NCBI RefSeq assembly: GCF_900104555.1
Contig: NZ_FNJU01000006.1
Span: 1 to 64,000, forward strand
From: Litchfieldia salsa
Lineage (GTDB): Bacteria; Bacillota; Bacilli; Bacillales; Bacillaceae_L
Direction: 5' to 3'
Length of the DNA: 64,000 nt
Below are positions 38,961-49,077 of this stretch, piece by piece (positions within the stretch are counted from its first letter, which is position 1; each line of letters begins with the position of its first letter). The translations under genes were made by a program, and so were the position numbers. Below the pieces are notes generated by a model. The model made no database searches. It was not told the DNA's origin and was given only the letters and a program-made list of their open reading frames with translations.

Positions 38961-39150
38961 AAAAGTCCTGATTTGTTCGTCGTATAACCTATTGTTTTGA
39001 CCGAACAATAAGTTATACGGGAGCCCGGAGTTTTTATACTGAGTACATGCCTTATCACTCTGATTAGAGGACGTATGATGATGAAACAGGGCACCCACCT
39101 GCGCGATGCGGGTTCAAAACTAAGGCAGCGACGGCAGGATTGGGACTTTT
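38961..39150 (+). ncRNA. bsrA: 6S RNA (6S-1 type, BsrA)
   Basis: 6S RNA mimics an open promoter and binds sigma-A RNA polymerase. The ends pair (AAAAGTCCTG with TGGGACTTTT). The 3' half carries family-typical blocks GGAGCCCGGAG, GAGGACGTATGATGATG, AACAGGGCACCC, CAAAACTAAGGCAGCGACGG. Length (about 190 nt) and location after aspS and before tcdA match bsrA of B. subtilis. No open reading frame accounts for the conservation. Confidence 0.9.
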
Positions 39151-39178
39151 ATGAAACTCTATTTTAAAATAGTTATGC

Positions 39179-39215
39179 CTGTGTGGAATTAACATTCTCA
39201 CAGGTTTTTTATTTT
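39179..39215 (+). terminator. Terminator of the 6S RNA gene
   Basis: CCTGTGTGGAAT and ATTCTCACAGG form a stem with one mismatch and a 4-base loop, followed by TTTTTTATTTTTTT. It lies about 30 bases beyond the mature 3' end, implying 3' trimming. Confidence 0.85.
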
Positions 39216-39302
39216 TTTGGAAACAACCCTCTTATGAAATGGACTAAAAGTATGATATAGTCATAATCGGGCAAAATACATCAAACTAATAAATTACATA
39301 TT

Positions 39303-39315
39303 GGTGCCAGGCACC
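39303..39315. repeat. GGTGCC-GGCACC palindrome before tcdA
   Basis: GGTGCCAGGCACC is a perfect 6-bp inverted repeat with one central base. A weaker GGGA...TCCC pair follows. It belongs to the same group as 15527-15539 and 40308-40320. Confidence 0.7.
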
Positions 39316-39387
39316 TGCACCGGGATGGTTTACGTCCCGCGGGAGATCTCTGGTTCTAGTCTAAGTTATCGGTAATGGAGTGATAGA

Positions 39388-40158
39388 ATGTTACATCAAT
39401 TTTCGAGAAATGAGTTAGCGATTGGTAAGCAAGGTTTAGAAACAATGAAAAATAGCACAGTTGCGGTGCTTGGAATAGGTGGAGTTGGTTCCTTTTCAGC
39501 AGAGGCGTTAGCTCGCTCTGGAGTGGGAAGACTGATTCTTGTTGATAAAGATGATGTAGATATTACAAATGTAAATCGACAAATCATTGCTCTTTTGTCA
39601 ACGGTAGGTAAACAAAAGGTGGACGTAATGAAGGATCGTATTGCGGATATTAATCCGGAGTGTGAGGTTATTGCGTTAAAGATGTTTTATACGGAAGAAA
39701 CGTATGAGCAATTTTTCGAATATGGGATTGATTATGTAGTGGACGCTTCAGATACAATCTCTTATAAAATTCACTTAATGAAAGAATGTTTACAAAGGAA
39801 GATCCCTATCATTTCAAGCATGGGCGCGGCTAATAAAATGGATCCTACAAGATTTCAAATTGCAGATATCTCAAAAACTCATACAGATCCAATAGCCAAA
39901 GTTATCCGTACTAGACTTCGAAAAGAAGGGATTCGAAAGGGCATAAATGTTGTATTCTCTGATGAAAGTCCTATTGTGATTAGAGAAGAAATTCGTCAGG
40001 AAATAGCCAATGATCAGGCAAAAATTCGAAAAGCAAAGATGCCACCATCTTCGAATGCATTTGTTCCCTCTGTAGCTGGATTAATAATGGCAAGTAGAGT
40101 AATAAGTGACTTGTTAGGTGATGTTAAAATTACACGAGTAAGCGATGAAAAGAAATAG
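39388..40158 (+). CDS. tcdA: tRNA threonylcarbamoyladenosine dehydratase
   Basis: TcdA (YrvM/CsdL) is an E1-like enzyme that cyclises t6A37 to ct6A in tRNA. The 256 residues contain the ATP-binding AVLGIGGVGSFSAEALARSG near residue 28, VDKDDVDITNVNRQ and IDYVVDASDTI near 117. The typical CsdA-CsdE partners are not adjacent; an IscS-type desulfurase lies 6 kb downstream. GGAGTG precedes the ATG. Confidence 0.94.
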   Translation: MLHQFSRNELAIGKQGLETMKNSTVAVLGIGGVGSFSAEALARSGVGRLILVDKDDVDITNVNRQIIALLSTVGKQKVDVMKDRIADINPECEVIALKMFYTEETYEQFFEYGIDYVVDASDTISYKIHLMKECLQRKIPIISSMGAANKMDPTRFQIADISKTHTDPIAKVIRTRLRKEGIRKGINVVFSDESPIVIREEIRQEIANDQAKIRKAKMPPSSNAFVPSVAGLIMASRVISDLLGDVKITRVSDEKK

Positions 40159-40168
40159 TGACTTTTTT

Positions 40169-40198
40169 GAACTCGGTGATTTACCGGGTTCTTTTTTT
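40169..40198 (+). terminator. Terminator after tcdA
   Basis: GAACTCGGT and ACCGGGTTC pair with a 5-base loop and run into TTTTTTT. Confidence 0.85.
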
Positions 40199-40288
40199 AA
40201 AAAAAAGCGATGTTATTAAGTTGAATAAAGATGTTCTACTAGACAAAAAGATTCTCATTCCCCCGGTTTTGCTTACCAACATAGTTAA

Positions 40289-40341
40289 AGAGGCTATCAA
40301 ATCGATTGGTGCCTGACACCTATCTTGTTTGAATAGCCTCT
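40289..40341. terminator. Hairpin before the rsfA-family stop, with an embedded palindrome
   Basis: AGAGGCTATCAAA and TTTGAATAGCCTCT form the outer stem (one bulge), and the loop holds the palindrome GGTGCCTGACACC (40308-40320). For the minus-strand gene it would act as a terminator, although a clear T tract is missing (CTTTAACTAT follows). Confidence 0.6.
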
Positions 40342-40348
40342 AGATATG

Positions 40349-41074
40349 TTATTTTGCAAGTTGTTCAAGATTCCCGTTCTTATCCATCCTAAATGTTGGA
40401 TTATTTCTGTCTTCATTATCTTCGAACATGACCATGCGACGAGCGCGGTCCATGATTTGTACAAGTGCTTGATAATCCTCTTGAATGGTAGTTTGCTCTT
40501 GAGTTAGTTTTTCAATTCTCTTTTCTAGTTGCTTATTTTTAGTGTGTAATTGTTCGTTTTCTCTTTTTAATTGGTCATTTTCCATTTTGAAGATATAGGA
40601 TTGTCGATCTTCATTCCTTAAATTTGATAGAAAGGAAATGCAATCTTCGAGCGTAATAGATTCATTCGAAACCCTTGCTCCATTCGAAACCATTGATTGA
40701 TCCACTGGTAATAGTTCAGTAGAAAACTCCTCAATGTGTTGTGTAGGTTCTTCTTGAGTCACCTCGTGAATCGGTTGACTACTACTCATAAAGATTGGAG
40801 TAGATATTGGTGTTGGATTGTGCTCTTTTTTGACACGATCAAGTGCTCTTTTTCTTTCTTTGCGTTGTCTCTTAGCAATGCTAATAGCTTGATCATAATT
40901 TTTTCTTACTTCAGCATTCCAGCGAAATCCACATGCTGCTGATGTCCGATTAAGTCGATCTCCAACTTCTTCAAATGCACCTAACTGTGTTCCACCCTCA
41001 CGAATATATCGTAAAACTGTTTCAGCTAATAATAAATCATCTTCATGTGACCATGCATCTTGTCTAACTTTCAT
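40349..41074 (-). CDS. RsfA family transcriptional regulator
   Basis: The 241-residue protein has an N-terminal Myb/SANT-like domain (RQDAWSHEDDLLLAETVLRYI and ACGFRWNAEVRKNY, about 1-58), a basic stretch (RQRKERKRALDRVKKEH), a variable middle and a coiled coil (about 160-215). RsfA-type proteins tune forespore (sigma-F/sigma-G) gene expression; B. subtilis rsfA and ylbO are elsewhere. The start MKVRQDAW at 41074 matches the family; an upstream ATG at 41095 adds seven residues. Confidence 0.87.
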   Translation of the reverse strand: MKVRQDAWSHEDDLLLAETVLRYIREGGTQLGAFEEVGDRLNRTSAACGFRWNAEVRKNYDQAISIAKRQRKERKRALDRVKKEHNPTPISTPIFMSSSQPIHEVTQEEPTQHIEEFSTELLPVDQSMVSNGARVSNESITLEDCISFLSNLRNEDRQSYIFKMENDQLKRENEQLHTKNKQLEKRIEKLTQEQTTIQEDYQALVQIMDRARRMVMFEDNEDRNNPTFRMDKNGNLEQLAK

Positions 41075-41299
41075 TCCTCTTACAACTCCCAACATTTAAC
41101 TTTTCTCGTTATGTATCTATCTCTATCATGACCAGTGTTAAAGCGTTTTATACATTTTAGTAGTTTTATAAATGTATAAAGAAATAAAAATACATATAGT
41201 ATTGTAAATTTTTGGTTAAAGTTGGGAACTTTTAACCGAATGACTCGTAAAAGACATATAATCTATTTAAGTTTGTTCATATGAATGAGGAGGATGACA

Positions 41300-42220
41300 A
41301 TGGAACCGGTCATGCAATTAAAAGATGTAACAAAGAAGATTGGAAAGAAATCAATTATTAAGGGGATTTCATTTGATTTATATCCAGGTGAGGTATTTGG
41401 TTTCTTGGGTCCAAATGGTGCAGGTAAAACGACGACGATTAGAATGCTCGTAGGATTAATGAAAATTACTACAGGTGATGTTTTAGTAAAGGGATATGAT
41501 ATTACAAGGAACTTCGAAGAAGCTATTAGACATATTGGAGGGATCGTTGAAAATCCAGAGATGTATAAATTTCTGACTGGATATCAAAACCTTGTTCATT
41601 ACGCAAGAATGGTTAGTAGTGTAAAGGAAGACAGAATTCAAGAGGTTATAGAGTTAGTAGGATTACAAAATGTAATTAAAGATAAGGTGAAAACCTATTC
41701 TCTAGGAATGAGACAGAGGTTGGGTATTGCGCAAGCACTTCTCCATCGTCCATCTGTCCTTATTCTTGACGAACCTACAAATGGGCTTGATCCTGCTGGA
41801 ATAAGAGAAATACGAGATTATTTACGAAAGCTTGCTAGAGAAGAAGGGTTGTCCGTGATTGTGTCAAGTCATTTACTTTCTGAGATGGAAATGATGTGTG
41901 ACAGAATTGGTATTATTCAACATGGTGAGTTAATAGGAGTAGAAACCGTGACAAACTTTGTTAATGATAGCTTAACCATGAGAGTAGAATTCTCTGTAGA
42001 TGCTATTGAAAATGCTCAAGAGGAGCTTCGTTACAGCTTTCCTGAACTCTCCTTTGAAGTGAACAAAGGATTGCTTCTCATAACACTAGAGTTAGACAAG
42101 ATCCCAGTCATAAATGAATTCTTAGTACATAAAGGGATCAAAGTATATGGAATTAAGCAAATTTCTAAGACGTTAGAAGATCGATTCTTGGAAGTGACTG
42201 GAGGTAATCAAATTGTTTAA
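41300..42220 (+). CDS. ABC transporter ATP-binding protein
   Basis: The 306-residue ATPase resembles the BcrA group of ABC-2 exporters. It has Walker A GPNGAGKTT near 42, Q-loop GIVENPEMY, signature YSLGMRQRLGIAQAL, Walker B LILDEPTNGLDP, an H-loop SSHLL and a C-terminal regulatory domain. The ATG at 41300 lies 6 bases after AGGAGG. Its stop overlaps the permease start by 8 bases. A perfect TATAAT (41257-41262) upstream lacks a clear -35. The substrate is unknown. Confidence 0.92.
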   Translation: MEPVMQLKDVTKKIGKKSIIKGISFDLYPGEVFGFLGPNGAGKTTTIRMLVGLMKITTGDVLVKGYDITRNFEEAIRHIGGIVENPEMYKFLTGYQNLVHYARMVSSVKEDRIQEVIELVGLQNVIKDKVKTYSLGMRQRLGIAQALLHRPSVLILDEPTNGLDPAGIREIRDYLRKLAREEGLSVIVSSHLLSEMEMMCDRIGIIQHGELIGVETVTNFVNDSLTMRVEFSVDAIENAQEELRYSFPELSFEVNKGLLLITLELDKIPVINEFLVHKGIKVYGIKQISKTLEDRFLEVTGGNQIV

Positions 42221-43157
42221 TTTAATATTAAATGAGAATATGAAGATCTATCGCAAAGTTTCGACTTGGATTATGATCGCATTAATTATCGTTGCTGTCA
42301 TTTTGTTTGGTGTAATCTTGAAAATAGAAGACAAGCAAAATATTGAAGAACCAGATTGGAAGGTAAGTTTACAACAGCAAAATGCCCAGCTTGAAAAAGA
42401 CATTGCAGAAGGATATATGCCAGAACAATTTGTTCAAATGCAAGAGAGAACCATCTTAATCAATGAATATCGACTAGAGAATGAGACTCCTCCAATGACC
42501 AAATCAGTTTGGAGTTTTACGCTTGAAGCTACTCCAGTCATTGCGCTAATCACACTATTCACAATTATTGTTGGAGCTAGTAGTGTGGCTTCTGAATTTT
42601 CTTGGGGTACGATAAAGTTATTATTGATCCGTCCTGTTAGTAGAACAAAAATCTTATTATCAAAATATCTATCAACTATTCTTTTTGCTCTATTTTGTCT
42701 ACTTATTTTATTTGTGATTTCATTAGCGGTAGGAGCGATTCTATTTGGATTCGATGGTTTTGCACAGCCATATTTGACCGTTATTGATGGGGTTGTTGTA
42801 GAGAAGACGATGCTTGCGCATGTACTTGGACAATATGGGTTAAGCTCGATTAACTTAATTATGATGTCAACGTTTGCTTTTATGATATCTAGTATTTTTA
42901 GAAGTAGTGCTTTATCGATAGGGTTAGCGATCTTTTTAATGTTCACTGGAGTAAATGTTACCAGTTTTATAGCGATGAAGTTTGATTGGGCTAAATATAT
43001 CTTGTTTGCTAATACAGATCTTTCACTATATTTAGAGGGAATGCCGGTTGTGGAGGGGATGACGATGTCATTTTCAATTACAATGCTTATCATTTATTTT
43101 GTTGTGTTTAATGCACTTTCTTGGTGGATGTTTAATAAAAGAGATGTTGCGGCTTAA
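42213..43157 (+). CDS. ABC-2 type permease
   Basis: The 314-residue membrane subunit has six predicted helices: one near 19-38, a large extracytoplasmic loop (about 40-105) and five more from 110 onward (with GASSVASEFSWGTIKLLLIRPVSR). It partners the ATPase whose gene overlaps it. The TTG start follows GGAGG by 8 bases. It may export a peptide or antibiotic or act in lipid handling; sequence alone does not decide. Confidence 0.9.
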   Translation: MFNLILNENMKIYRKVSTWIMIALIIVAVILFGVILKIEDKQNIEEPDWKVSLQQQNAQLEKDIAEGYMPEQFVQMQERTILINEYRLENETPPMTKSVWSFTLEATPVIALITLFTIIVGASSVASEFSWGTIKLLLIRPVSRTKILLSKYLSTILFALFCLLILFVISLAVGAILFGFDGFAQPYLTVIDGVVVEKTMLAHVLGQYGLSSINLIMMSTFAFMISSIFRSSALSIGLAIFLMFTGVNVTSFIAMKFDWAKYILFANTDLSLYLEGMPVVEGMTMSFSITMLIIYFVVFNALSWWMFNKRDVAA

Positions 43158-43161
43158 ATAA

Positions 43162-43200
43162 ATGAGAAGAGGCTTCCAAAAAAGGGAGGCCTTTTCTCAT
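43162..43200. terminator. Terminator between the ABC operon and rarA
   Basis: ATGAGAA-AGGC-TCC and GGA-GCCTTTTCTCAT form a long imperfect stem with an A-rich loop. It lies between convergent genes. Confidence 0.7.
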
Positions 43201-43235
43201 ATTAAAATCGTCTAACGATAAAACTGTGCCTTATG

Positions 43236-44510
43236 CTATTTACCTAATTTCGTGAGTTTTTCATAAACCTGAGCTAAGGCTTGTTCAAATTTACCTGTTA
43301 ATTTCGGAATATAATACTTTTTATTTTTTATACGATCTGGTAGATATTGTTGTTTGACCCAACTATTTTCATAATCATGAGGATATAAGTATTCTATACC
43401 ACGACCGAGTGCTGCAGCACCTTTATAATGTGCATCTTTGAGATGATCTGGTATATCACCTGTTGAACCTGAACGAACGTCAGAGAGGGCTGCATCAAGT
43501 GCTTTATATGCCGAATTTGACTTTGGTGATAAACATAATTCAACTACAATATTAGCAAGTGGTATACGTGCCTCAGGAAATCCAACCCTTTCGGCGACAG
43601 TAATGGCATCTAGGGCCCGCCCACCTGCTTGTGGATTAGCAAGTCCAATGTCTTCATAAGCAATTACTAATAACCGTCTACTTATACTAACTAAATCTCC
43701 AGCTTCAATTAAACGTGCTAAATAGTGTAGAGCGGCGTTAACATCACTACCTCGTATTGATTTTTGAAAAGCAGATAAGACGTCATAGTGAGCATCACCG
43801 TTCTTGTCATGAACAAAGCTTTTTTTCTGGATACATTCCTCTACAGCTTCTACATCAATTTTGATAATTCCTTCTTCATTTTGGTCTGTTGAAAGAACAG
43901 CTAGCTCAATTGCACTTAATGCGGAACGAACATCTCCTCCGCATGAATGAGCAATAAAAGTTAACGCTTCTTCACTAGTCTCAATCTTCATCCCACCTAG
44001 ACCATTTTCTTTATCAGTAATCGCTCTTTTTAATGCCAACACAATCTCATCGGGAGAAAGTGGTTTAAGTTCAAAGATTTGGCATCTACTTCTAATCGCA
44101 GGGTTGATGGCATGATACGGATTACTTGTTGTTGCACCAATTAATGTAACAAGTCCACTTTCTAAGTGTGGTAATAGGAAATCTTGCTTAGCCTTATCTA
44201 ATCGATGAACCTCATCTAAGATAAGGATGATTTTCCCTGACATTTTTCCCTCTTGAACAACAATTTCCATGTCTTTTTTATTGTTTACAACAGCATTAAG
44301 GGTACGAAAGCTGACCTTTGTACTTCCCGCAATAGCAGTAGCAATCGATGTTTTACCAATTCCAGGGGGACCATATAGGATCATGGAGGTAAGGTGCTTT
44401 GCTTTAACCATTCGAGATAGAATTTTCCCTTGACCAACTAAATGTTGTTGCCCAATAATTTCATTTATTTCTTTAGGGCGCATGCGAAATGCTAACGGCT
44501 TTTGGTTCAT
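43236..44510 (-). CDS. rarA: Replication-associated recombination protein A (RarA/MgsA)
   Basis: RarA is an AAA+ ATPase acting at stalled replication forks. The 424 residues show GPPGIGKTSIATAI (Walker A), ILDEVHRLDKAKQD (Walker B), GATTSNPYHAINPA (sensor 1) and the C-terminal tetramerisation region with YEDIGLANPQAG and ALDAALSDVRSG. It corresponds to yrvN. It is divergent from the yczE-type gene. Confidence 0.94.
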   Translation of the reverse strand: MNQKPLAFRMRPKEINEIIGQQHLVGQGKILSRMVKAKHLTSMILYGPPGIGKTSIATAIAGSTKVSFRTLNAVVNNKKDMEIVVQEGKMSGKIILILDEVHRLDKAKQDFLLPHLESGLVTLIGATTSNPYHAINPAIRSRCQIFELKPLSPDEIVLALKRAITDKENGLGGMKIETSEEALTFIAHSCGGDVRSALSAIELAVLSTDQNEEGIIKIDVEAVEECIQKKSFVHDKNGDAHYDVLSAFQKSIRGSDVNAALHYLARLIEAGDLVSISRRLLVIAYEDIGLANPQAGGRALDAITVAERVGFPEARIPLANIVVELCLSPKSNSAYKALDAALSDVRSGSTGDIPDHLKDAHYKGAAALGRGIEYLYPHDYENSWVKQQYLPDRIKNKKYYIPKLTGKFEQALAQVYEKLTKLGK

Positions 44511-44667
44511 TGTTTTAACTCCTATATAAAACTTTAATAAAGGCTTTTTTAAAAAGTAAGTTTGTTAATTGAAAGGAACGGACAAGATTTTAGAAAATAA
44601 GACAAACTCTAAATTTTACTTTATCATAGATAGACTCGTTGTTAAAATGTATAGTTTTGTGAATTTA

Positions 44668-44676
44668 TGCTATAAT
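44668..44676 (+). promoter_or_regulatory. Extended -10 promoter of the YczE-type gene
   Basis: TGCTATAAT is a perfect extended -10 element; a -35 match is poor. The predicted start near 44683 leaves too little leader for a gene start at 44697 and supports the start at 44781. Confidence 0.5.
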
Positions 44677-44780
44677 GGCAGATGCTTACTAATTAAATGA
44701 CTGTAAAATTAATTTATATCTTAAGGCTTAAAGAAGTAATTCACCAAAAGGTGATTAACGACGGAGAGAGTGAAACAACT

Positions 44781-45455
44781 TTGAAAAAGCAGCGAAGCGT
44801 TAATGAAATAACACTTAAATGGGGTATCTATTTTATTGGATTGCTTATTATGTCACTGGGAATTGTACTAACTATTAAAGCAGATCTCGGAGCTTCTCCT
44901 TGGGATGTACTTCACATTGGATTATTTAAACAATTAGGTTTAACAATCGGATCTTGGTCAATCATTGTAGGTTTTCTCGTTTTGTTTATTAGTGCGCTTG
45001 TGTCGAAAAGAGTTCCACAAATTGGCGCATTTGTTAATATGCTAACGGTTGGGATTTTTATCGATATGTATATGGCTCTTCCATTTCTAACGATACCAGA
45101 TTCTATTATTGGAAAAATGATGATGCTTACGGCTGGGATTATTATAAATGGATATGGGATGGGGTTATATATTTCAGCTAGGTTAGGTGCAGGTCCAAGA
45201 GATAGTTTAATGATCGCATTAACAGAGAAGATTGGGTGGAAAATTCAATACATTAGATCAAGCATGGAATTGATTGTGCTAATAGTTGGATGGCTACTAG
45301 GTGGTCCTGTTTTCATTGGAACGATTATATATAGCTTAGTGATAGGAAATGTTGTAGGTTATGCTTTACCACAATGTACAAGATTGGCAGACCGCTTGAT
45401 AGTAAAAATGGGGAAGACTAAACATCAAACAATTCAAGCGAATCATTTTAATTGA
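44781..45455 (+). CDS. YczE/YitT-type integral membrane protein
   Basis: The 224-residue protein has five or six helices, with GIVLTIKADLGASPWDVLHIGL, GMGLYISARLGAGPRDSLMIALTEK and a final helix of the same style, typical of YczE-like proteins. YczE of B. subtilis affects surfactin synthesis, but biochemical function is unknown. TTG 44781 with GGAGAG 11 bases upstream is preferred; the frame extends to ATG 44697. It ends 15 bp before cymR. Confidence 0.78.
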   Translation: MKKQRSVNEITLKWGIYFIGLLIMSLGIVLTIKADLGASPWDVLHIGLFKQLGLTIGSWSIIVGFLVLFISALVSKRVPQIGAFVNMLTVGIFIDMYMALPFLTIPDSIIGKMMMLTAGIIINGYGMGLYISARLGAGPRDSLMIALTEKIGWKIQYIRSSMELIVLIVGWLLGGPVFIGTIIYSLVIGNVVGYALPQCTRLADRLIVKMGKTKHQTIQANHFN

Positions 45456-45470
45456 AATAGGGGTGTGAGG

Positions 45471-45893
45471 ATGAAAATTTCTACAAAAGGTAGATATGGA
45501 TTAACAATCATGATAGAACTAGCGAAAAAGCATGGGGAGGGACCAACCTCATTAAAATCAATTGCACAAACTCATAATTTATCAGAGCATTATTTAGAGC
45601 AATTAATTGCACCACTTCGAAATGCAAGGCTTGTTAAAAGTATTCGTGGTGCGTATGGTGGCTATATATTAGGTGAAGAACCAATGAATATTACAGCTGG
45701 GGATATCATTCGTGTATTAGAAGGGCCAATTAGTCCAGTTGAAGTAATGGATGATGAAGAGCCTGCTAAGCGTCATCTATGGATTCGAATCCGTGACGCA
45801 GTAAAGGACGTAATTGATAATACGACGTTAGAGGATCTTGCGAACTATACAGACAAAGATGGTGAACAGGAAAACTATATGTTTTATATATAA
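45471..45893 (+). CDS. cymR: Cysteine metabolism repressor CymR (Rrf2 family)
   Basis: CymR represses sulfur assimilation and cysteine synthesis genes together with CysK. The 140 residues show the Rrf2 winged helix MKISTKGRYGLTIMIELA and the recognition region HNLSEHYLEQLIAPLRNARLVKSIRGAYGGY. The cluster cysteines of IscR-type relatives are absent, as in CymR. ATG 45471 follows AGGGGTG. It precedes iscS by 21 bp, the standard Bacillus arrangement. Confidence 0.93.
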   Translation: MKISTKGRYGLTIMIELAKKHGEGPTSLKSIAQTHNLSEHYLEQLIAPLRNARLVKSIRGAYGGYILGEEPMNITAGDIIRVLEGPISPVEVMDDEEPAKRHLWIRIRDAVKDVIDNTTLEDLANYTDKDGEQENYMFYI

Positions 45894-45914
45894 TTAATGA
45901 TAGGAGGGTGCGTT

Positions 45915-48199
<2,285 letters not shown>

Positions 48200-48203
48200 T
48201 GAT

Positions 48204-48241
48204 AAAAAGGGCAACTTCGAATTAAGAAGAGTGCCCTTTTT
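48204..48241 (+). terminator. Terminator after mnmA
   Basis: AAAAAGGGCA-CTTC and GAAG-TGCCCTTTTT pair with a 7-8 base loop and end in a T run. Confidence 0.85.
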
Positions 48242-48384
48242 ACGTTCGTTAGTAAGTTTTGGTGTCTAACTCAAGCACGAAAAGTAGCGGTTACTCATTT
48301 CTGAATTGGTTAAAAAGCAGTAGTGAGGCACCATAATCAATATGCTATAATGAAAAAATAGATTGAAAAGTGGAGTGTAAAAAT

Positions 48385-49047
48385 ATGGATAAGAACAAAT
48401 TAGGTATTCAATATATGCAAGAAGCGAAATATGAGGAAGCCGCTAAAGCATTTTCAGAGGCTATAGAAGAAAATCCGAATGAACCACTATATTATGTAAA
48501 CTTTGGAAACTTATTATCTGCGGTTGATGAATTAGACAAAGCTATTGCGTTCTATCAAAAAGCAATTGGAATTGATGAAACTATGGCAACGGCTTACTAT
48601 GGACTAGGAAATGCTTATTATAATCAAAGCGATTTTAAGAGAGCTCAAAAAAGCTTTGAAGAGGCAACGAAAAAAGGGTTAGGAAATAGTGACACCTATT
48701 TCATGTTAGGGATGACTTTTCTACAAATGGAACAGGAAAATAAAGCACTAGCTCATTTTCAACGATCGGTTGAATTAAATGAAGAGGATGCAGAAGCAAG
48801 GTTTCAATTCGGTTTATGTTTAGCAGGACAATCAATGATTGATGAAGCAATTGACCAATTTCAAACTGTCATTAAGCTAGATCCAACACATGCTGACGCT
48901 TATTATAACCTTGGGGTAGCATATGCTGGGTTTAAAGAGGATGGGGTAAAGGCGTTAGAAATGTTTGATAAAGCTTTAAATATTCAGCCTGATCATCTAT
49001 TAGCAGGTAATGGGAAGAAAATTGTAGAAGAAGCCCTTAACCAATAA
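48385..49047 (+). CDS. yrrB: TPR repeat protein YrrB
   Basis: The 220-residue protein consists of about six tetratricopeptide repeats (for example AFSEAIEENPNEPLYYVNFG, ATAYYGLGNAYYNQSDFKRA, ADAYYNLGVAYAGF) and has no other domain. YrrB of B. subtilis has a solved TPR structure and was proposed to interact with the neighbouring tRNA-thiolation and recombination proteins; the partner is not certain. ATG 48385 follows GGAG by 9 bases. Confidence 0.88.
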   Translation: MDKNKLGIQYMQEAKYEEAAKAFSEAIEENPNEPLYYVNFGNLLSAVDELDKAIAFYQKAIGIDETMATAYYGLGNAYYNQSDFKRAQKSFEEATKKGLGNSDTYFMLGMTFLQMEQENKALAHFQRSVELNEEDAEARFQFGLCLAGQSMIDEAIDQFQTVIKLDPTHADAYYNLGVAYAGFKEDGVKALEMFDKALNIQPDHLLAGNGKKIVEEALNQ

Positions 49048-49077
49048 ATCTAACTACGCTAAAGGGGGGGAATTAAC

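Noticed and set aside
42434-43093. 219-codon open frame on the minus strand inside the ABC permease gene
   Set aside because: It is the antisense shadow of a membrane protein gene, with no start signal and no recognisable family; the forward gene has a good site and overlaps its ATPase partner.
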